Source of the DNA: Montifringilla adamsi
Taxonomy: Eukaryota; Chordata; Aves; Passeriformes; Passeridae
Reading direction: 5' to 3'
Length of the DNA stretch: 64,000 nt
Assembly (NCBI GenBank): GCA_017590115.1
Contig: JAGGNK010010337.1
Coordinates: 2,044,141-2,108,140, forward strand
In this document: in pieces, positions 49,309 through 61,608 of the stretch
Layout: each line of letters begins with the position of its first letter
Position numbering within the stretch: position 1 is the first letter of the stretch
Position numbers and translations under genes: made by a program
Notes under the pieces: generated by a model
What the model saw: only the letters and a program-made list of their open reading frames with translations
Databases searched by the model: none
Told to the model about the DNA's origin: nothing

Positions 49309-51770
49309 GTAATGGGCAGACAAAATGGAAATTTCTAACTTGTTTTTTGAGTTCTGTAAATGCTATCTGGAATATGATTCTTAATAGCTAATTAAGGATG
49401 ATCACACTTTTTTGCTTTCCTCATTTTAATATGTAAAAAATGAGTCTATAAATTCATCTGCAGAATGCTTAAGATGATTTTCTCTACATACAGTGAAATG
49501 TGGATGAAGGTGAATAATTTAAATATTTCATTTGAGTGATAATGATGTGTGTCTAATTTAAAGGACAATGTGTCAGAAAAGCTAACAGTAAACGGGGAGT
49601 TTTCTGTGGTCTTCTAGAAGGAGATGAATGGTATCATTTTTTGCTCTTGTCAGTTAAGGAATATTAAGTTTCAATGAAAAAAATATCCTACATTCTACAG
49701 TTGTACTTCTGGCAATTAGTAGGAACAGAAGCAAACAAGGAGAGTTTCTTTAACATCTATGCGCTTTTTTTTTTTTTTCCCTTGTGCAATTCTTATTACC
49801 TCTTTTTTTACTTCTTACAGTGAAGAATAAGAATGGCCTTTTGGGACTAAAGGAAATATGAATTACTTTTTTTTTTTTCCCCCTCTTACTAACTTTCTAT
49901 TCTAGGGTTTTTTTTGTCCATGTGAATTTATAATGTAGAAGTTTATTTCTACTTACTAAACAGAAATTTAATTAATCATCACAGTGCACTTTGGAAATGA
50001 AAGATACATTACTCTGTGTCAAATAAGTTTATCCTGTTCTGCATGCAAACTATGCACATTGTTATAAATCATGGTCTCAAACTTCTAAAGTTGTTGTTTT
50101 TGTTTATTAGGAAACCTTGCTTCAGATCCAAAAAGGCAATAAGGAGACTACACATAGCAAAGAGAAAGTGGGCCTCAATCGATCATGAAATGCAATTACA
50201 CAATATTCAGAGCTGAGTGAAATAAAGATCTTAAATAGCAGTAGCCTGTAAAGTTCAAAATTAAAAGTAGTTTCATCATATATTGTGAAAAGGGAGATTG
50301 AATCAATGAAACTGATCTCTTGTATCTTGTTTGCTGTCAATTTACATGAAATGATACTTGAGGTGAGCCTCCTTTTCCTGTATATGTAAATACATTTTGT
50401 TTATTTATGGAATATTACTGGAGTGGTCTGGCAGGAGGTTTCTGGAGTTCAGCTTGTGCTCATGGTATAAATGGAAGCACAAGAATTGAAAAAGGCTTCC
50501 ACCTGGTCCTCCTTAGCTTAGCTAATGTGATTGCAGATATTATTCTAGCAGTGAGGCTTTATTTAACAGCACAGAATGTTACTGCCTAGTTGCAATAAAT
50601 CAGTATCTGAATTAAAAGAATAGGGACTTTCTTTTTGTCCTTTCTTGTATAGTATCATAAAATCTGCACATGTATCGAGAAGGTAGGCAACAATCTACTG
50701 TGACTAATCTGTCATATTAACTGTAGGATACCAATAGAAGTTTGAAAAAAATAGTTAAATCCATTTTATCTTGCTTTCACTTAATCTAATATCTTCTTTA
50801 TCTTTTATTTTTTTATTCTTTGGAAAATTTTAGTATGGTTGGGGTGAGGATTAAGGTATTTTTATTAGGATCTGGCTGCCTTATAAGAAAAAAATCTAGG
50901 CAACTTCATCTCAAGACTCTATGGGTCTTGAAATCCCTCTTGAAATTTGTGATCCCTCAAAAAATGAGCTCTGAATCAGTGAAACTTCTGCCTCAGGTAC
51001 CACATTTTACTGGCTGAAGGGTGCAAGGGCACAAAATGCAAGCCCACTGCCCTTGTGTCAGGATACACTCGTCAAGGAGCTTTTCAGCCTTGCTGGTTCA
51101 CATCTTATTTTCTGTAGTATTAAAAAAATGCACTTTGGAAGTAATTTTGCAAATTGTGCAACAACAGTGAGAAATAAGGGAGAAGGTAAAGGTCTGGTCA
51201 GGAAGTAGAATCCAGCTCTAGTTTCAGGGATTATGACATGTAACAAATATTGCAGTGTTGTTCACTGTCTTGGTTTGGCTGCATAAGTTTGGAAGGGATT
51301 TGGAGAGATGCTGCAAGGTAAAATTTTATTTTAAGCACTTAATAGGCCAAGTGTCTAGGAAAACCCGATAGTTCTATAAACAACAAGCAAGGATACCCAT
51401 AACTGTGCTCCTTCTCCCATATAAAACTCTGAACGTACGAGAAACATTTTCCCCAAAAACCATAATCAAAACTTTTCACTTATCTCTAATATCCACTGAT
51501 TTTTCAGACATAATTTTATAGCGGGGTCTGTGGTGTAACAGTGATTAGAAATCCAGAACTTGCTTTTGGAATAAAGAGCTAAATGTGTCACTGTGTTACT
51601 TACTGCAAGCAAATTGCTTGTTCAACTGTTTGCCTTTGGTCAATCAAGCAGCCTAGTAGTGGGTGGTGTGTGCTTACAGCTGGTTACCACCAGCTGCATG
51701 GTGCTGCTGGTGGTTATTCTAAGGTTGTTTTGCTTTAGCTCATTCTTCCCTCTCCTTTTCTGCCTTCCAG
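49151..51770. other. Interval immediately upstream of the first recognised INSC exon
   Basis: AT-rich sequence with T runs at 49280-49308, 49759-49772 and 49867-49879. No exon or repeat is identified. It ends in a long pyrimidine tract and CCTTCCAG, the acceptor of the INSC exon, so the right part at least is intronic. Confidence 0.6.
49280..49308 (+). repeat. Poly(T) run, 29 bases
   Basis: An uninterrupted T run preceded by GTAGG. No SINE or LINE body is visible on the minus strand beside it. Confidence 0.9.
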
Positions 51771-52116
51771 CATGCACCTAATCCAGGTGGACTCTGTTCA
51801 GCGATGGATGGAAGACCTGAAGCTGATGACAGACTGCGAATGTATGTGCATTCTCCAGTCCAAGCCCATCAGCATTGAGAAGGATGAGCAGAACGAACTC
51901 ATCCTCTCCTCACAGCACAGCACTTGTGATAACTTGCAGCTCCTGCTGAAGAGAGCTTGGATCATCAGCACTGAGCTGACCAGGATTGCTCAGAAGCTGG
52001 AGAAGAACAGGTGGCAGAGGGTCCACAGCATGACAGTGAGAGTCAACTGCCACGTGCACTCCATGGTGAATGAGTACAACGCCTTCACCAGGAGCTCTTC
52101 AGAGGAAATGCACCAG
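51771..52116 (+). CDS. INSC: INSC exon: N-terminal LGN-binding segment and first helices
   Basis: This 346-base exon is bounded by a strong acceptor (pyrimidine tract, CCTTCCAG) and the donor CACCAG/GTGAGA. Its 115 codons match vertebrate inscuteable throughout, for example QVDSVQRWMEDLKLMT, ECMCILQSKPIS and LQLLLKRAWIISTEL, ending SSSEEMHQ. INSC is an adaptor that connects the Par3/Par6/aPKC cortical polarity complex to LGN (GPSM2)/NuMA and so orients the mitotic spindle. The SVQRWMEDL helix and following segment correspond to the short region known to bind the TPR repeats of LGN. The ATG at 51772 could start a short isoform. However, the preceding base belongs to the exon and the acceptor is strong, so it is more likely an internal methionine after upstream exons that I could not find. 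The exon ends between codons. Identification is from the peptide and is very secure. Confidence 0.95.
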
Positions 52117-52616
52117 GTGAGAGGATGCCTTACCTGATGTGTTTCTCTCGCTTTTTGAATTTTTATTCTATTGTAATAATTGGTAATTGCTTTAAACAGT
52201 CTATAAGAAATTCTTACATACTGATGATACTGGTCCCTTGTTTAAGACTTTCCAATCCCTTTCCAGCAATGGAAATATTCTTGACTTACTTTGGATCCTA
52301 TTTTATCATAGGCTATTCTGATTGTTAATGTTGACAAATTGCATAGAAAAAATGTTTTGCATTTGATGACTACAGAACTAAATTTTGACACCCCATTTGT
52401 GAGTTCCTTTGTATTTAAAATAAAAAAATGCTACTTTTTTGTTAAATTCAGTTTTATCTGTACCTGTTTTATTCAGAAAAGTAGATGAAGGGTGTTGATA
52501 TGAAATATTCTGTTTTGAGAGGGTTTTCAATTAACAAACAGGGATCATCTATTTTTGTAAAGCAATTGTATGTATGCATATAACTTTAAAACTACTTTCT
52601 CTTGCTCTCTCTGCAG
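52117..52616 (+). other. INSC: INSC intron, 500 bases
   Basis: GT/AG intron starting GTGAGA and ending CTCTCTCTGCAG. AT-rich, with no repeat or other gene seen. Confidence 0.9.
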
Positions 52617-52669
52617 CTTGAAAAACTCTTAATAGACAAGTGTTCAGAATTTACAGCATTCACAGAAAG
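52617..52669 (+). CDS. INSC: INSC exon, 53 bases
   Basis: A very short exon between CTCTGCAG and GAAAG/GTAACT. It encodes LEKLLIDKCSEFTAFTE plus two bases of the next codon (AG). This matches the inscuteable segment that follows the previous exon, where mammals have a similar EKLLMEKCSEL-type helix. The split arginine codon (AG/G) is completed by the first base of the next exon, which supports both junctions. It continues the helical region between the LGN-binding segment and the armadillo repeats. Too short to find without the neighbouring exons. Confidence 0.93.
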
Positions 52670-54271
52670 GTAACTTAAATTTTGTAGTTGAAATATTAAT
52701 TTTGCTGCTTTATTATGTTGTAGAACTTCTAATGAGAAGCATAAATCCATAGACACCCCCTCAACTATTTGAACTAGGCTGCTGTAACCCTGCAAGGCTT
52801 TCTAAATGTTAATGTCTGGTGGATGAAGGGAGTTGCTTTTACCTAAAAATGCATCCTAATGAAAGATGGGATCTTCTGTTGCCCAAAGAGTCTGACAGAG
52901 ACACAAAGTTACAAGTGGATTTTTCAGGACTTTTAGACATCAAGGGAGAAAGTCTGAAAGTCTGGCTGGTGACAAAGTTCTCTTCTACTTCTGTGGAGTC
53001 AGGATTTCAGCTGGTGTGAAAACTTGGATTTTGAGACTGGTACTACGTGTTCCTGTATGAACATAGCTGTGCACTGTAAATCAATCCAAAGGAAATACAC
53101 ATTCCATTAAATTGTAGTTGTGGGGTTACTCATCTGCCTGCACTTTGGAATGCTGAGACTGGAAAATAAAAATCTCTGTAATTCTTCTCATGCTATTTCC
53201 GCTTTCTAACATAAGTTACCCATTTCCTCCAGCACCGTTCAGTCACTCTTTTTTGGTTTACTTTAAACATTGTGCAAGTCATTCTGTTTTGGGGATATCA
53301 TCAGGGAAAAAACACCATCTAATTATCAGGAAATAACATTTTTTGGAGCACTATAGCTTTGTGCCAAACCCACAGAGCTCACATTTATTTGTGTTTTATA
53401 TTTTACTATAAGACACACAGATTTAATAATGAGCTCCAATCTCAAAGTGTCTGCCCTAAATCAGCCCTCTCTTCTTGTCTTTTTTGACAAAAAATTGATA
53501 TAGGTGTCTGACAGACAGGTAAAGCTGAAAAAGTAACCTGTGTACAGGTAGAAGCTGATCACCCAAACTATATCTTCCGTTACAGTGACTTGCCTGAGTG
53601 GAAGATGTTTTGACAATAAAAATGAATATGTTTCTGTGAGGAAATATTTCTTATTTCATTAGAATTGTATAAAGCTTTCCATCTTTATCTCTTTTCTTTA
53701 ATTGCAACCAAACATCACTGGTTACAGCATAACTGTACTAACTCTGTAAAGGTGCTTTATGCATCTTTCTGTAGAGGGCCAAATTTTATTTTTGATTATG
53801 CTGTTTAACTCATCTGGGTACACATTTCTTTCTTCATCCTGACCTTCTTTGTCATAGTTTAATGATAGCAGGATAAGAAATGAAAATTACTGAAATATTG
53901 ATTATGAAAGATAGGTGGATATGCAAAGGTGCAGTTGAAGTGCAGGCATCCAAGAGTGAAACTATCAGCATAAGAGGAAAAGAGCAGCGCTGCACTGTAT
54001 AAACACACAGCATCTGCAGCAAAATTTGGCCTGCAGTCTGTCAGGTAAATTGTGATCCCAGAATTATTCAGTAGTGTCCATCCTTTCATGGTGAATTTAC
54101 TCCGTGTACACAAAGCTTTGATTGAAGTCTGGAATGATGCTAGTAACACGAAGTCCTTGTGAACAGCTGAGTTCCAATTATATCCTGTGAGTAACATGGG
54201 GCTCACCTTGGACAATCGGGTCTTTTGCATCTTTTTTTTCCTTCACCCCTTTCCCATCTCTTTCTTTTCAG
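52670..54271 (+). other. INSC: INSC intron, 1602 bases
   Basis: GT/AG intron (GTAACT ... TTTCTTTTCAG). No repeat family is recognised inside. A 123-codon minus-strand frame (54230 to 53859) has no domain and is taken as chance. Confidence 0.88.
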
Positions 54272-54395
54272 GTGCTTACAGACTGAAGATGAAGAGATAC
54301 TAAAGACCATGAAATCTTGTGTTAATGAAACACTCACGACAGTTGCCCAATATTTTGGCCAGCTGATAGAGTTGGTTTTAACACAAGAGGCACAG
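54272..54395 (+). CDS. INSC: INSC exon, 124 bases
   Basis: The exon follows TTTCTTTTCAG and ends GCACAG/GTTAGT. Its first base completes the arginine codon left open by the 53-base exon. It then encodes 41 residues including CLQTEDEEILKTMKSCVNET and AQYFGQLIELVLTQEAQ. These align without gaps to inscuteable, where mammals have a CLQVENEHVLKSMKACVSET-like stretch. The segment is helical and leads towards the armadillo-type repeats. It ends between codons. No unusual feature is seen. Confidence 0.94.
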
Positions 54396-54439
54396 GTTAG
54401 TTTATAGTTAAAAAAGCTCCAAACCAAAAAGGTCTTCCA

Positions 54440-54519
54440 AAATCGTTGGATCTTGAGATGGCAACTAAATGATTTTAGAGGCCCCTTCCCACCCAAGCCA
54501 TTCTGTAATTCTGTGATTA
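54440..54519 (+). mobile_element. CR1 LINE, 3' tail fragment in an INSC intron
   Basis: About 80 bases of CR1 3' end in plus orientation: ACTAAATGATTTTAGAGGCC, CCCTTCCCACCCAAGCCATT and a terminal CTGTAATTCTGTGATT. The element is short and moderately diverged, and lies just 45 bases after an INSC exon. Confidence 0.75.
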
Positions 54520-54762
54520 AGAGGAGGATTAGAATTACAGCTCTCAATTTTCAACAAAATTATGATGAAGAATGCAAATATGTTGCAATGAGATTTAGGT
54601 GTTCACATTCTCAAATTCTCCAATAACCTCAAATCTCAAACAAAATGATCTTTTTTCTCACCAGGTTACTTACTTTTCCTGATGTCTCTTTCTTGCAAGG
54701 CATCTAAATGATGACTTCTGAAATAATAGAAACTTGCAAGTCTAGCCAGCCTATCTTGACCT

Positions 54763-54793
54763 CCTCTCCTTCCTCTCCTTCCTCTCCTTCCTC
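54763..54793 (+). repeat. 9-base minisatellite, 3.4 copies
   Basis: Perfect tandem copies of CCTCTCCTT in a purine/pyrimidine-asymmetric stretch within an INSC intron. Confidence 0.9.
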
Positions 54794-55648
54794 ACATAGA
54801 GAATGTAATTCTGCTCAAATAATTTGCCCTTGTTTCAGAGGTAATGTTATGCTAAAATTTTGTGTTGTTGCAGCAGAAAAAAGGAAAGGAGAGCCTTAGA
54901 GAGCGCAAATAGTTAAAAAGTATTTTTTACAGTGACAAAACAAAATTAATGCATGCTATTGGTTAAACTCTGATTGGTTAAACATACCTTGATGTGTTAA
55001 GATGGAAAAAAAAAAAAAAAAAAAGTTGTGGTGGCTTCCGAAAAATCCCTTCTAGTTTTAAAGGGTTATTACTAGGAGGTGAGAATATCCCAAATACATT
55101 GCAGAATTACAGTCAAACTAACAAGCTACCTCCTAATGTTCTTTGGTTGAGATTTATGAGAACGCCATGAAATGTATGAGTTGAAGTGTGTAAATAACTT
55201 TGCATATTTCAAATTCAGTGAGAAGGTTACCATTGTTAAGATGTTTATTCTTTTCAGTCTGAAGGGAAGTTCTTCACTGCTGGTATTTCTGCCTTTGGGC
55301 ATCCTGGCACCTACTGACACACCTGAAATCCTACTCCCTTCTTCTTTTAAAGGAGTGGAATTATTGATGCCACATCATCTTGTGTGTATTTGTGTGACTG
55401 AAGGATGTAGAACTCATTAATAAAAATTATTTTATGGACAGTTTTCTGAGCCATTCAGTCAGGCTGTGTGCCCACTTCTGTCATAAAAACACAATCTCTG
55501 GGGATAGTTTGCTGCTCTGAAGCAGACTAAGTGTCTGTGTGAGAGATTTCACTTAAATTGTGTGAAGAGCCTTTTTTCTAATAAGTGTATCAGGATTTAA
55601 TTCAGGATGGGTTCATATCAAATTGTGAACTCTTAAGCTATGTCTTTT

Positions 55649-55694
55649 ATGGAGCATTTTTCTAATGCATTATTATGGAGTATTTTTCTAATGC
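55649..55694 (+). repeat. Tandem duplication, 21-base unit
   Basis: Two copies of TATGGAG(C/T)ATTTTTCTAATGC, with one difference and a period of 25 bases, in an INSC intron. Confidence 0.85.
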
Positions 55695-56408
55695 TAAAGA
55701 GGAAGAACCTCTTAAAGGCAAGGTAATTGAATTTTGTATAAATAACAGTGTAAAGCATGGGATACTTGCATTTCTTTTGAAGTTGGATTAAATACAAAAA
55801 TGCTTACCCTCCTCCTCCTAGGAAATAGAATTAATTACTCTAGTGATTCTATGTCTTTTTTCAGAAACAAAAAATGAAGTAGACTTAATGTTCTTTTCAC
55901 AGCTGTGCTTCTCTAAAGCTGCATTGACACAAATGCAAAAGCAAAACAATCTTTTACAAAGATTAAAAAAATATTTAATCTATTTCCTACATTGGAGAAA
56001 TAAACTATATTTCTTTATAAGAATGTCTATTTGTCAGTGACATTTTGACTGAGAGTATTGATGAACCCAGAGCCTTAGATGGTAGTGTAAGACAGGGTGT
56101 AGCAATATTGCTTATAAATAAGGCGGCAGTCTTGTATCACCATGTAATTCATCTTGTACACTAACTAAATTGGTTGCCTTCTGAAAATTCTGGTTCAATC
56201 CCAGAACAAAACACAATAACTAAATATTATTAATATTTACTAAACAGCTGGAACATTCCATACCGCACCTTCTTACGCACATACCCATTGTCTTCCCCTG
56301 TTAATATTAATTTTTAAATATCCCTGTCCTTGGTTCCATCTACTCAAATGCAGTGATAAACGTGTGTTGTCAGTCTGACTCCCCCAGTTTTTTGTCCTGT
56401 ATCCCCAG

Positions 56409-56522
56409 AACCTGCTGAGGCAGGTAGAGCTCTCGGGCAGCCTGTACGTCACGGAGTCGGCCATCAGCAGTTTGTTCAGCCTTGCCCAGGAAGGAGCTCA
56501 CCTCTGCCGCATCATAGCCAAG
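56409..56522 (+). CDS. INSC: INSC exon, 114 bases
   Basis: The exon is bounded by TATCCCCAG and GCCAAG/GTAAGG and starts and ends between codons. Its 38 codons include VELSGSLYVTESAISSLFS and LAQEGAHLCRIIAK, matching inscuteable. Mammals share TES, LFSL, QEGA and LCRIIAK. It leads directly into the first armadillo-like repeat, completed by the next exon (RIIAK then EGGVVALFK). The exon is notably richer in G+C and CpG than its introns, which is usual for coding exons here. Confidence 0.95.
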
Positions 56523-56910
56523 GTAAGGGGTGCATGGAGTAACCCAAAGCAAACTGGCAATACAAGAAACTCATTTCACTAAAGAGTAACTCTAGAGAGT
56601 TTACCACCACAGCTATCACAGTAAGGGTTTTTTCTAAAGAGGATCACATCCCCCCAGTTTTTAGTTTGATAATGTTCAATACCTGTGCAAGCAGCTCCAG
56701 TAGGATGGTCAGCTCCAACAGGCTTCTCAGCATTGTTTCAGTTGCAGCTGTCTTTGTGCCATCTGAGACATTATCATTCCATAATTTTGGCAACTTTTGT
56801 ACTGACAGTACTTTTTAACTACCAGCCATGGGAATGAAGAGAAACTTTACAATGGACTGTGGCAGACTGTGCAGAGAAACAGCTGAAGAAGTCTTGCTCT
56901 GTGTGTGTGT

Positions 56911-56927
56911 GGGGGGGGGGGGGGGGG
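56911..56927 (+). repeat. Poly(G) run, 17 bases, after a GT repeat
   Basis: A (GT)5 stretch runs into 17 consecutive G within an INSC intron. On the transcribed RNA this is the sense strand, so a G-quadruplex in pre-mRNA is possible. The length may be uncertain in the assembly. Confidence 0.9.
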
Positions 56928-58607
56928 TGTGGTTAGAGATATTACTAAAAGATGTAACTTTAGGAATACTTTTCATTTATTATTATCCTTTTACAAAAGA
57001 CCCATTATTGCAGTTACTTCTGTCAGTGTGAATTCTCATTTACTGAGTAGTTGGTGCTAACTTTTGGTATAAATGAGTCATTCTGTCAAGATCCATGATA
57101 CTGGAAATCCCTGCAGAGTTTGCACCTTTAAGGACACTTGGATCTTGAAGAAGTGAGAACGGTGGGACATGGTGTCTCGTTGAGGATAGGATAATCACAG
57201 CCACAGGGCATGCAGAAAGAGGAAAACCTCCCTCCCCCAGCTACTGCTGTGCCAGTTCCTTGTCCCGCTCAGAGGCAGGGTTAGACAGCAGCATTTAATT
57301 ACTTCTGATGTACCCTTAGATGGATATTTACACCATAAAAGGTACTCCTCTGTGCTGAAGGCTGAGAACAAGTCAGACTCAGAAACCTGCAGTGGATTCT
57401 GTCAACAGCCTAAGAGGTTTAGTTTTTTCTAAATTGGTATTTGAGCTCCACTCAGTGGTACCCAAAAACAATGTTTAAAATGCTGAGTATTGAGGTAGTG
57501 CAGAATTAACAAAGTAAAGAAAATTGGTCGTGGGCTTTTCATAATTTTATGACTTCCATAACAGTTTAACTTAGCAGACATGAAGTCTGACCTTTCATAA
57601 ATCACTAAGTTAATATATTGCTAAAACCTGGGTGTGTCACCGGTTTACAAATGAGGAAATGCATCCCCTTATGCAAAGAACCCTAAGTGGTGTTTGGCTG
57701 CCAAATTACAGCAGTGATTGCATCACCTGTCCTGTGCCTCTGCCTGCCCTGTGCACTGGGAAATGCATTTTTCCAGACTGACCATTATCCTTCCCCCTCT
57801 GCACTGCCTCAGTCACCTGCATCAGTGACCAAGGGGGCAGAGGAATTTAACAGACCAGAATTTCAAATGGGTAAAGAGCTCTGTTCAGACAAAGAAATTT
57901 AACAGCACTGAGCTTTGCTTGCTTTGGAGGTTAACTTGCACCTTTCCAAATAAAATATGTTTTTATTTACTGTTTGCAGACTTTTTGGAGTTTCCAGTTT
58001 ATGACCAAATACCACATAAATGTTGCTTGTGCTGTCATTCAAGTTTCATTTGTGGCAGGTTTCACAATCTCTGAAGCAGAAAGGAAGGGAGGGGCACTGG
58101 CTCAAGTTAGCTATGACATGAATGGTTAGCTATGACAGTAAAAATTCAGGGTGATTTCCAAACAAAAAATAAACAACAACAACAACAAATGAAATTGTTC
58201 TCTGTCATTATGAAGGTGAGAAAGGATTGAAGTAATACAAAGATTTGAAACTCTTTTATAGAATCCGTAGTTCCCTTGAGCGCTGTCATCGTATCCTTGA
58301 TAAAACTAGCCAGAGAGATTGATTATTTGTTTACTGTGAAAGTGAAATTCAAAAAATTTGTCCAGGTAACCTTGAAGTCTTAGTCTCCATGACAAAGTGT
58401 GATCTTGTGGAACACTGCTGTTAGGTTTCTTCCTGTCCCAAGCTATAAGGTACAACTCTAAAGCACACCAATCTTGGAGGCGCAAAAAAAAAAAGAACCA
58501 AGATAGTGCTGTAAAGCTACAATATTACAGGAGCTGGTCTCTCATTTTACAGTTTGGTAAGGGCTTCAGTAATTTCTCTCCTTCTCCCCCATCCACTGCT
58601 AATATTT

Positions 58608-58632
58608 TACAGAAATTAAAAAAATTTCTGTA
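58608..58632 (+). repeat. Perfect 10-base inverted repeat with 5-base loop
   Basis: TACAGAAATT, a loop of five A, then AATTTCTGTA. The arms are exactly complementary. It lies in an INSC intron and no function is known. Confidence 0.75.
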
Positions 58633-61608
58633 ACGTAAAATGCTCTATGATGAAGCATTGCCCATAATTTTATTCAACCTGCAGGCATTCTTTGACACTT
58701 TCTTTTTTAGCATGTAACTTTTTAATCTGCTGTGAAAAAATCATGTTGCTGACTCACCCTGGCAGCCAGTAGTAGTTCTCACTAGCTGTCAGAGACATGA
58801 AACCTAAGGTCTCTAACAAAAATGAGTAGTAGCATGCACAAGATAAGAAAATTAGCATTACTTGGAGCAAGTGGGTTATAAATAGATTCGGATTTGTAAC
58901 AACCAGAAGAATTGGTAAAAATCTGCTTATGAGTTACAACAAATAGGTCATAGAGTCATAAAGAAATTTTTTTTTTTAAAAATAATTTTTCTGATGATAT
59001 AGTCCAATTCCAACTGTACTGAACAGAGTGCTGTGATAATGGGCTTGTAAAAGAGAAAGGAACAAAAATGAAGATATACATGCCTCATAACAGCCCCCCT
59101 GGAGAATATGTGACTATTGGAATTCCTTATGGCCATACAGCAAATCATTTGCCCTGAGAAGATTCTAATGCATTTTGCCTTACCTTCTTTATATACCAGT
59201 TCCTTTTCTAGCGACTATTCATGATGAAGATCTCTTTGGAGATCATCTGTCAAGATAATTATAAATGTTGTCAAAGCCTTGATGAGTATTTACTGCACTT
59301 GTTGTCATTTCAGGCTGAAACCACAAAATATTCCACCTTAGAATTAGTTGCCTTTTTGCTTCCCCTCTTTATTTACTCAATCCACATAGTTTTGGTGATT
59401 GTATTTCAGGTGATTTCATTACCTAAAACTAGCCCTTCTGAACAGAATCCTTCAAAATTGAATTCCTTTCAATGCAATATAGGAGAGAAGTAGGTCATAA
59501 AGTAGTAAAGCAAGTGTCCCTCTCTTCCTCTGAATGTTTACCCACTTGTCCAATTTATCTGTGTCCCTGTCAGATGGAATGGTTTGGCATAATTGCAAAA
59601 GATACAGGGGATGAATCTTAAAAAAGGTGAATAAATTCTAAGAAATGCTCTGATCCCAGTGGGGGGATTGGTTTTGACAAGCCATGGAATCAGGCTCAGT
59701 GTTTTCCACCCATCCTATATTTCACTTGCACATCTCTCAGTTCATTACTCATGGTCAATATTTTACAGCTTAGTAATGGCACAAAATAAAGAGTACAGAT
59801 CTCCTCCTGACAAATGGAGTGATAAATCACTTCCTGTCCATCAAAGGCAAAATCAGGGCACCCATTTGGCATAGAAAAGGCTTAAAGCAATGTGCCAACA
59901 TCACTTGATCATTACTAGATTTATCCACAAACTTCTGCTTATTATGGCTAAAGCAGAGGATCAGATCATCCCTGATTCAATTGTACTGTGGGAAAATTCA
60001 AATTGACAATGAAATTTAAGCAAAAAACCCCAACAAAGCTGTTCCCTTTGGCTTAGGAATGACAGTGCATCAGCTTTTCCCCTATATTTTTGATAGATAA
60101 TTTAATTACTGCTTGGGTGAAATATCAGTATCCTTTTGTGGAAGAAAAATATGACTGAAATTTTTTTGTTAGTGTACAGCCTCCTTTTTAGTTTAAAGGC
60201 TCAGGAATATCTTTCTGCATTAGGCTATATATAGTAGTATTAGATATAAGATAACAGACACATGAATGCTTCTTACAATTCCAGAAATAAGTTTTACTCC
60301 TAAAAAATGTCAGTGAGGCTATTGTTTTCACTGATGCCACAGATATTTCCATCTACTTGTGCAAAGACATAATCTAAAACTCCTAGCTGGAAAATATGTT
60401 GAAGAGTTAATTTTGTCTAATTCTATATGACTTGGTATAAATTTTTTGTTAAACTGAACAGAGGGCTTTGCTTCCTCTATTATTCTCTACTGTATTCAAG
60501 CAAAAGTAGTACAAAAAATATAGAATTCTGAAAATGAATAAAGTCTGAATTGTAGCCCAGAGGTCTTAAGTCAGTGTAACCTGTTGAGCTTTCAAATAAT
60601 GGTTGAGGAGAAAATGGATGAGGAAAAAATAGATTATTTCTGTGAATCTAAAAATATTTTTAAACAGAGTCTAATGAAACAGGCTTTAAAAAGGGTGTAC
60701 TTTTCACTTGGTCCATGATTTTAACTATTTTTAATTTACTGCTGTAATCTGAACACTTCAGGCTGAGCTCTTTCATCTGTCATCAATAATTTAAATGCTT
60801 TCGTCTTCATCATATATCTGATTCTACATCATAAAGGACATATGTAGCCTACCTGATAGCACAACATGTTGAAATGAAAAATAATTTAAAAATCCCCACC
60901 ACAAGAAGTGCAACATTGTTGGCATTTATTCATATATATTTACCTTTGTTATAAGAAATTTGCTAAAACTTATATTTACAAGATGTCTCGGAAATTAATT
61001 AAGGATAGCTACTGAATACTCAAGTACTCAAGTCTTTGCCACTATAATATTTAAAGAAAAACTGTTAGGAATGCAAATTTATTACAGGATGAAGATTTGG
61101 ACTGTATCTGTGTAGAATTTGATACCTATTTCCATGCTTTTCAGTACCTCTTCAAACATATGACCTCCCATTCATAATTCTAGCATTAAGTAAATTTTGT
61201 GTGGAGCTCAGAAATGTAGAGGAATGGGAAATATATGGTAACAAAAATCTGTTTTATACTAATAATATAGCTGAAGGGTCAGTTAAATGTCACTCTAATT
61301 GCCACCTATTGATGGTTCTTTGTAATTTTTGCAGGAATGTCAGGTTTAATTTAAATGGAGCTTGTAACTGGTAGGAGTCAATCACTTAAGCACACCTCCT
61401 ACTGAGGTTGTATTACTTTTTCATCACTTAGTGTACAAGCATTAATCCACTTGAGTTCTCTGTGTGAGCTTAACACCCTCTTTGTTGGTGTTGTTCTGAC
61501 AGCTGTTTTGGGTAAACTGCTAAAGGAATCCGCTCCCCATCCCAATCTTGATTAAGTCCTAGGGGAACCACTAGCCCTACTGTCCTGATGGCTGTTTTTC
61601 CCCTACAG

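Larger units (their letters stand above)
54396..56408 (+). other. INSC: INSC intron, 2013 bases, with a CR1 tail and short repeats
   Basis: GT/AG intron (GTTAGT ... TGTATCCCCAG). It contains a CR1 3' fragment (54440-54519), a 9-base minisatellite (54763-54793), a run of A (about 55005-55024) and a 21-base near-perfect direct duplication (55649-55669 and 55674-55694). No other gene is seen. Confidence 0.85.
56523..61608 (+). other. INSC: INSC intron, 5086 bases
   Basis: GT/AG intron (GTAAGG ... TTCCCCTACAG). It holds a 17-base G run (56911-56927), a short AAC repeat (about 58172-58188), a perfect 10-base hairpin (58608-58632) and a possible decayed minus-strand CR1 start near 58949-58964. Open frames up to 90 codons (59221-59493) have no domain or splice context and are not annotated as genes. 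Confidence 0.85.

Noticed and set aside
51241..51320. Start of another LTR (CACTGTCTTGGTTTGGCTGC)
   Set aside because: A phrase like this begins some bird LTRs, but no matching LTR body or end follows.
58949..59050. Minus-strand CR1 start (GGTCATAGAGTCATAAAG-like)
   Set aside because: Only a dozen or so bases resemble the CR1 tail and the expected following block is not recognisable.
59221..59493. 90-codon plus-strand frame in an INSC intron
   Set aside because: No similarity to INSC or any known protein, and no acceptor/donor pair around it.
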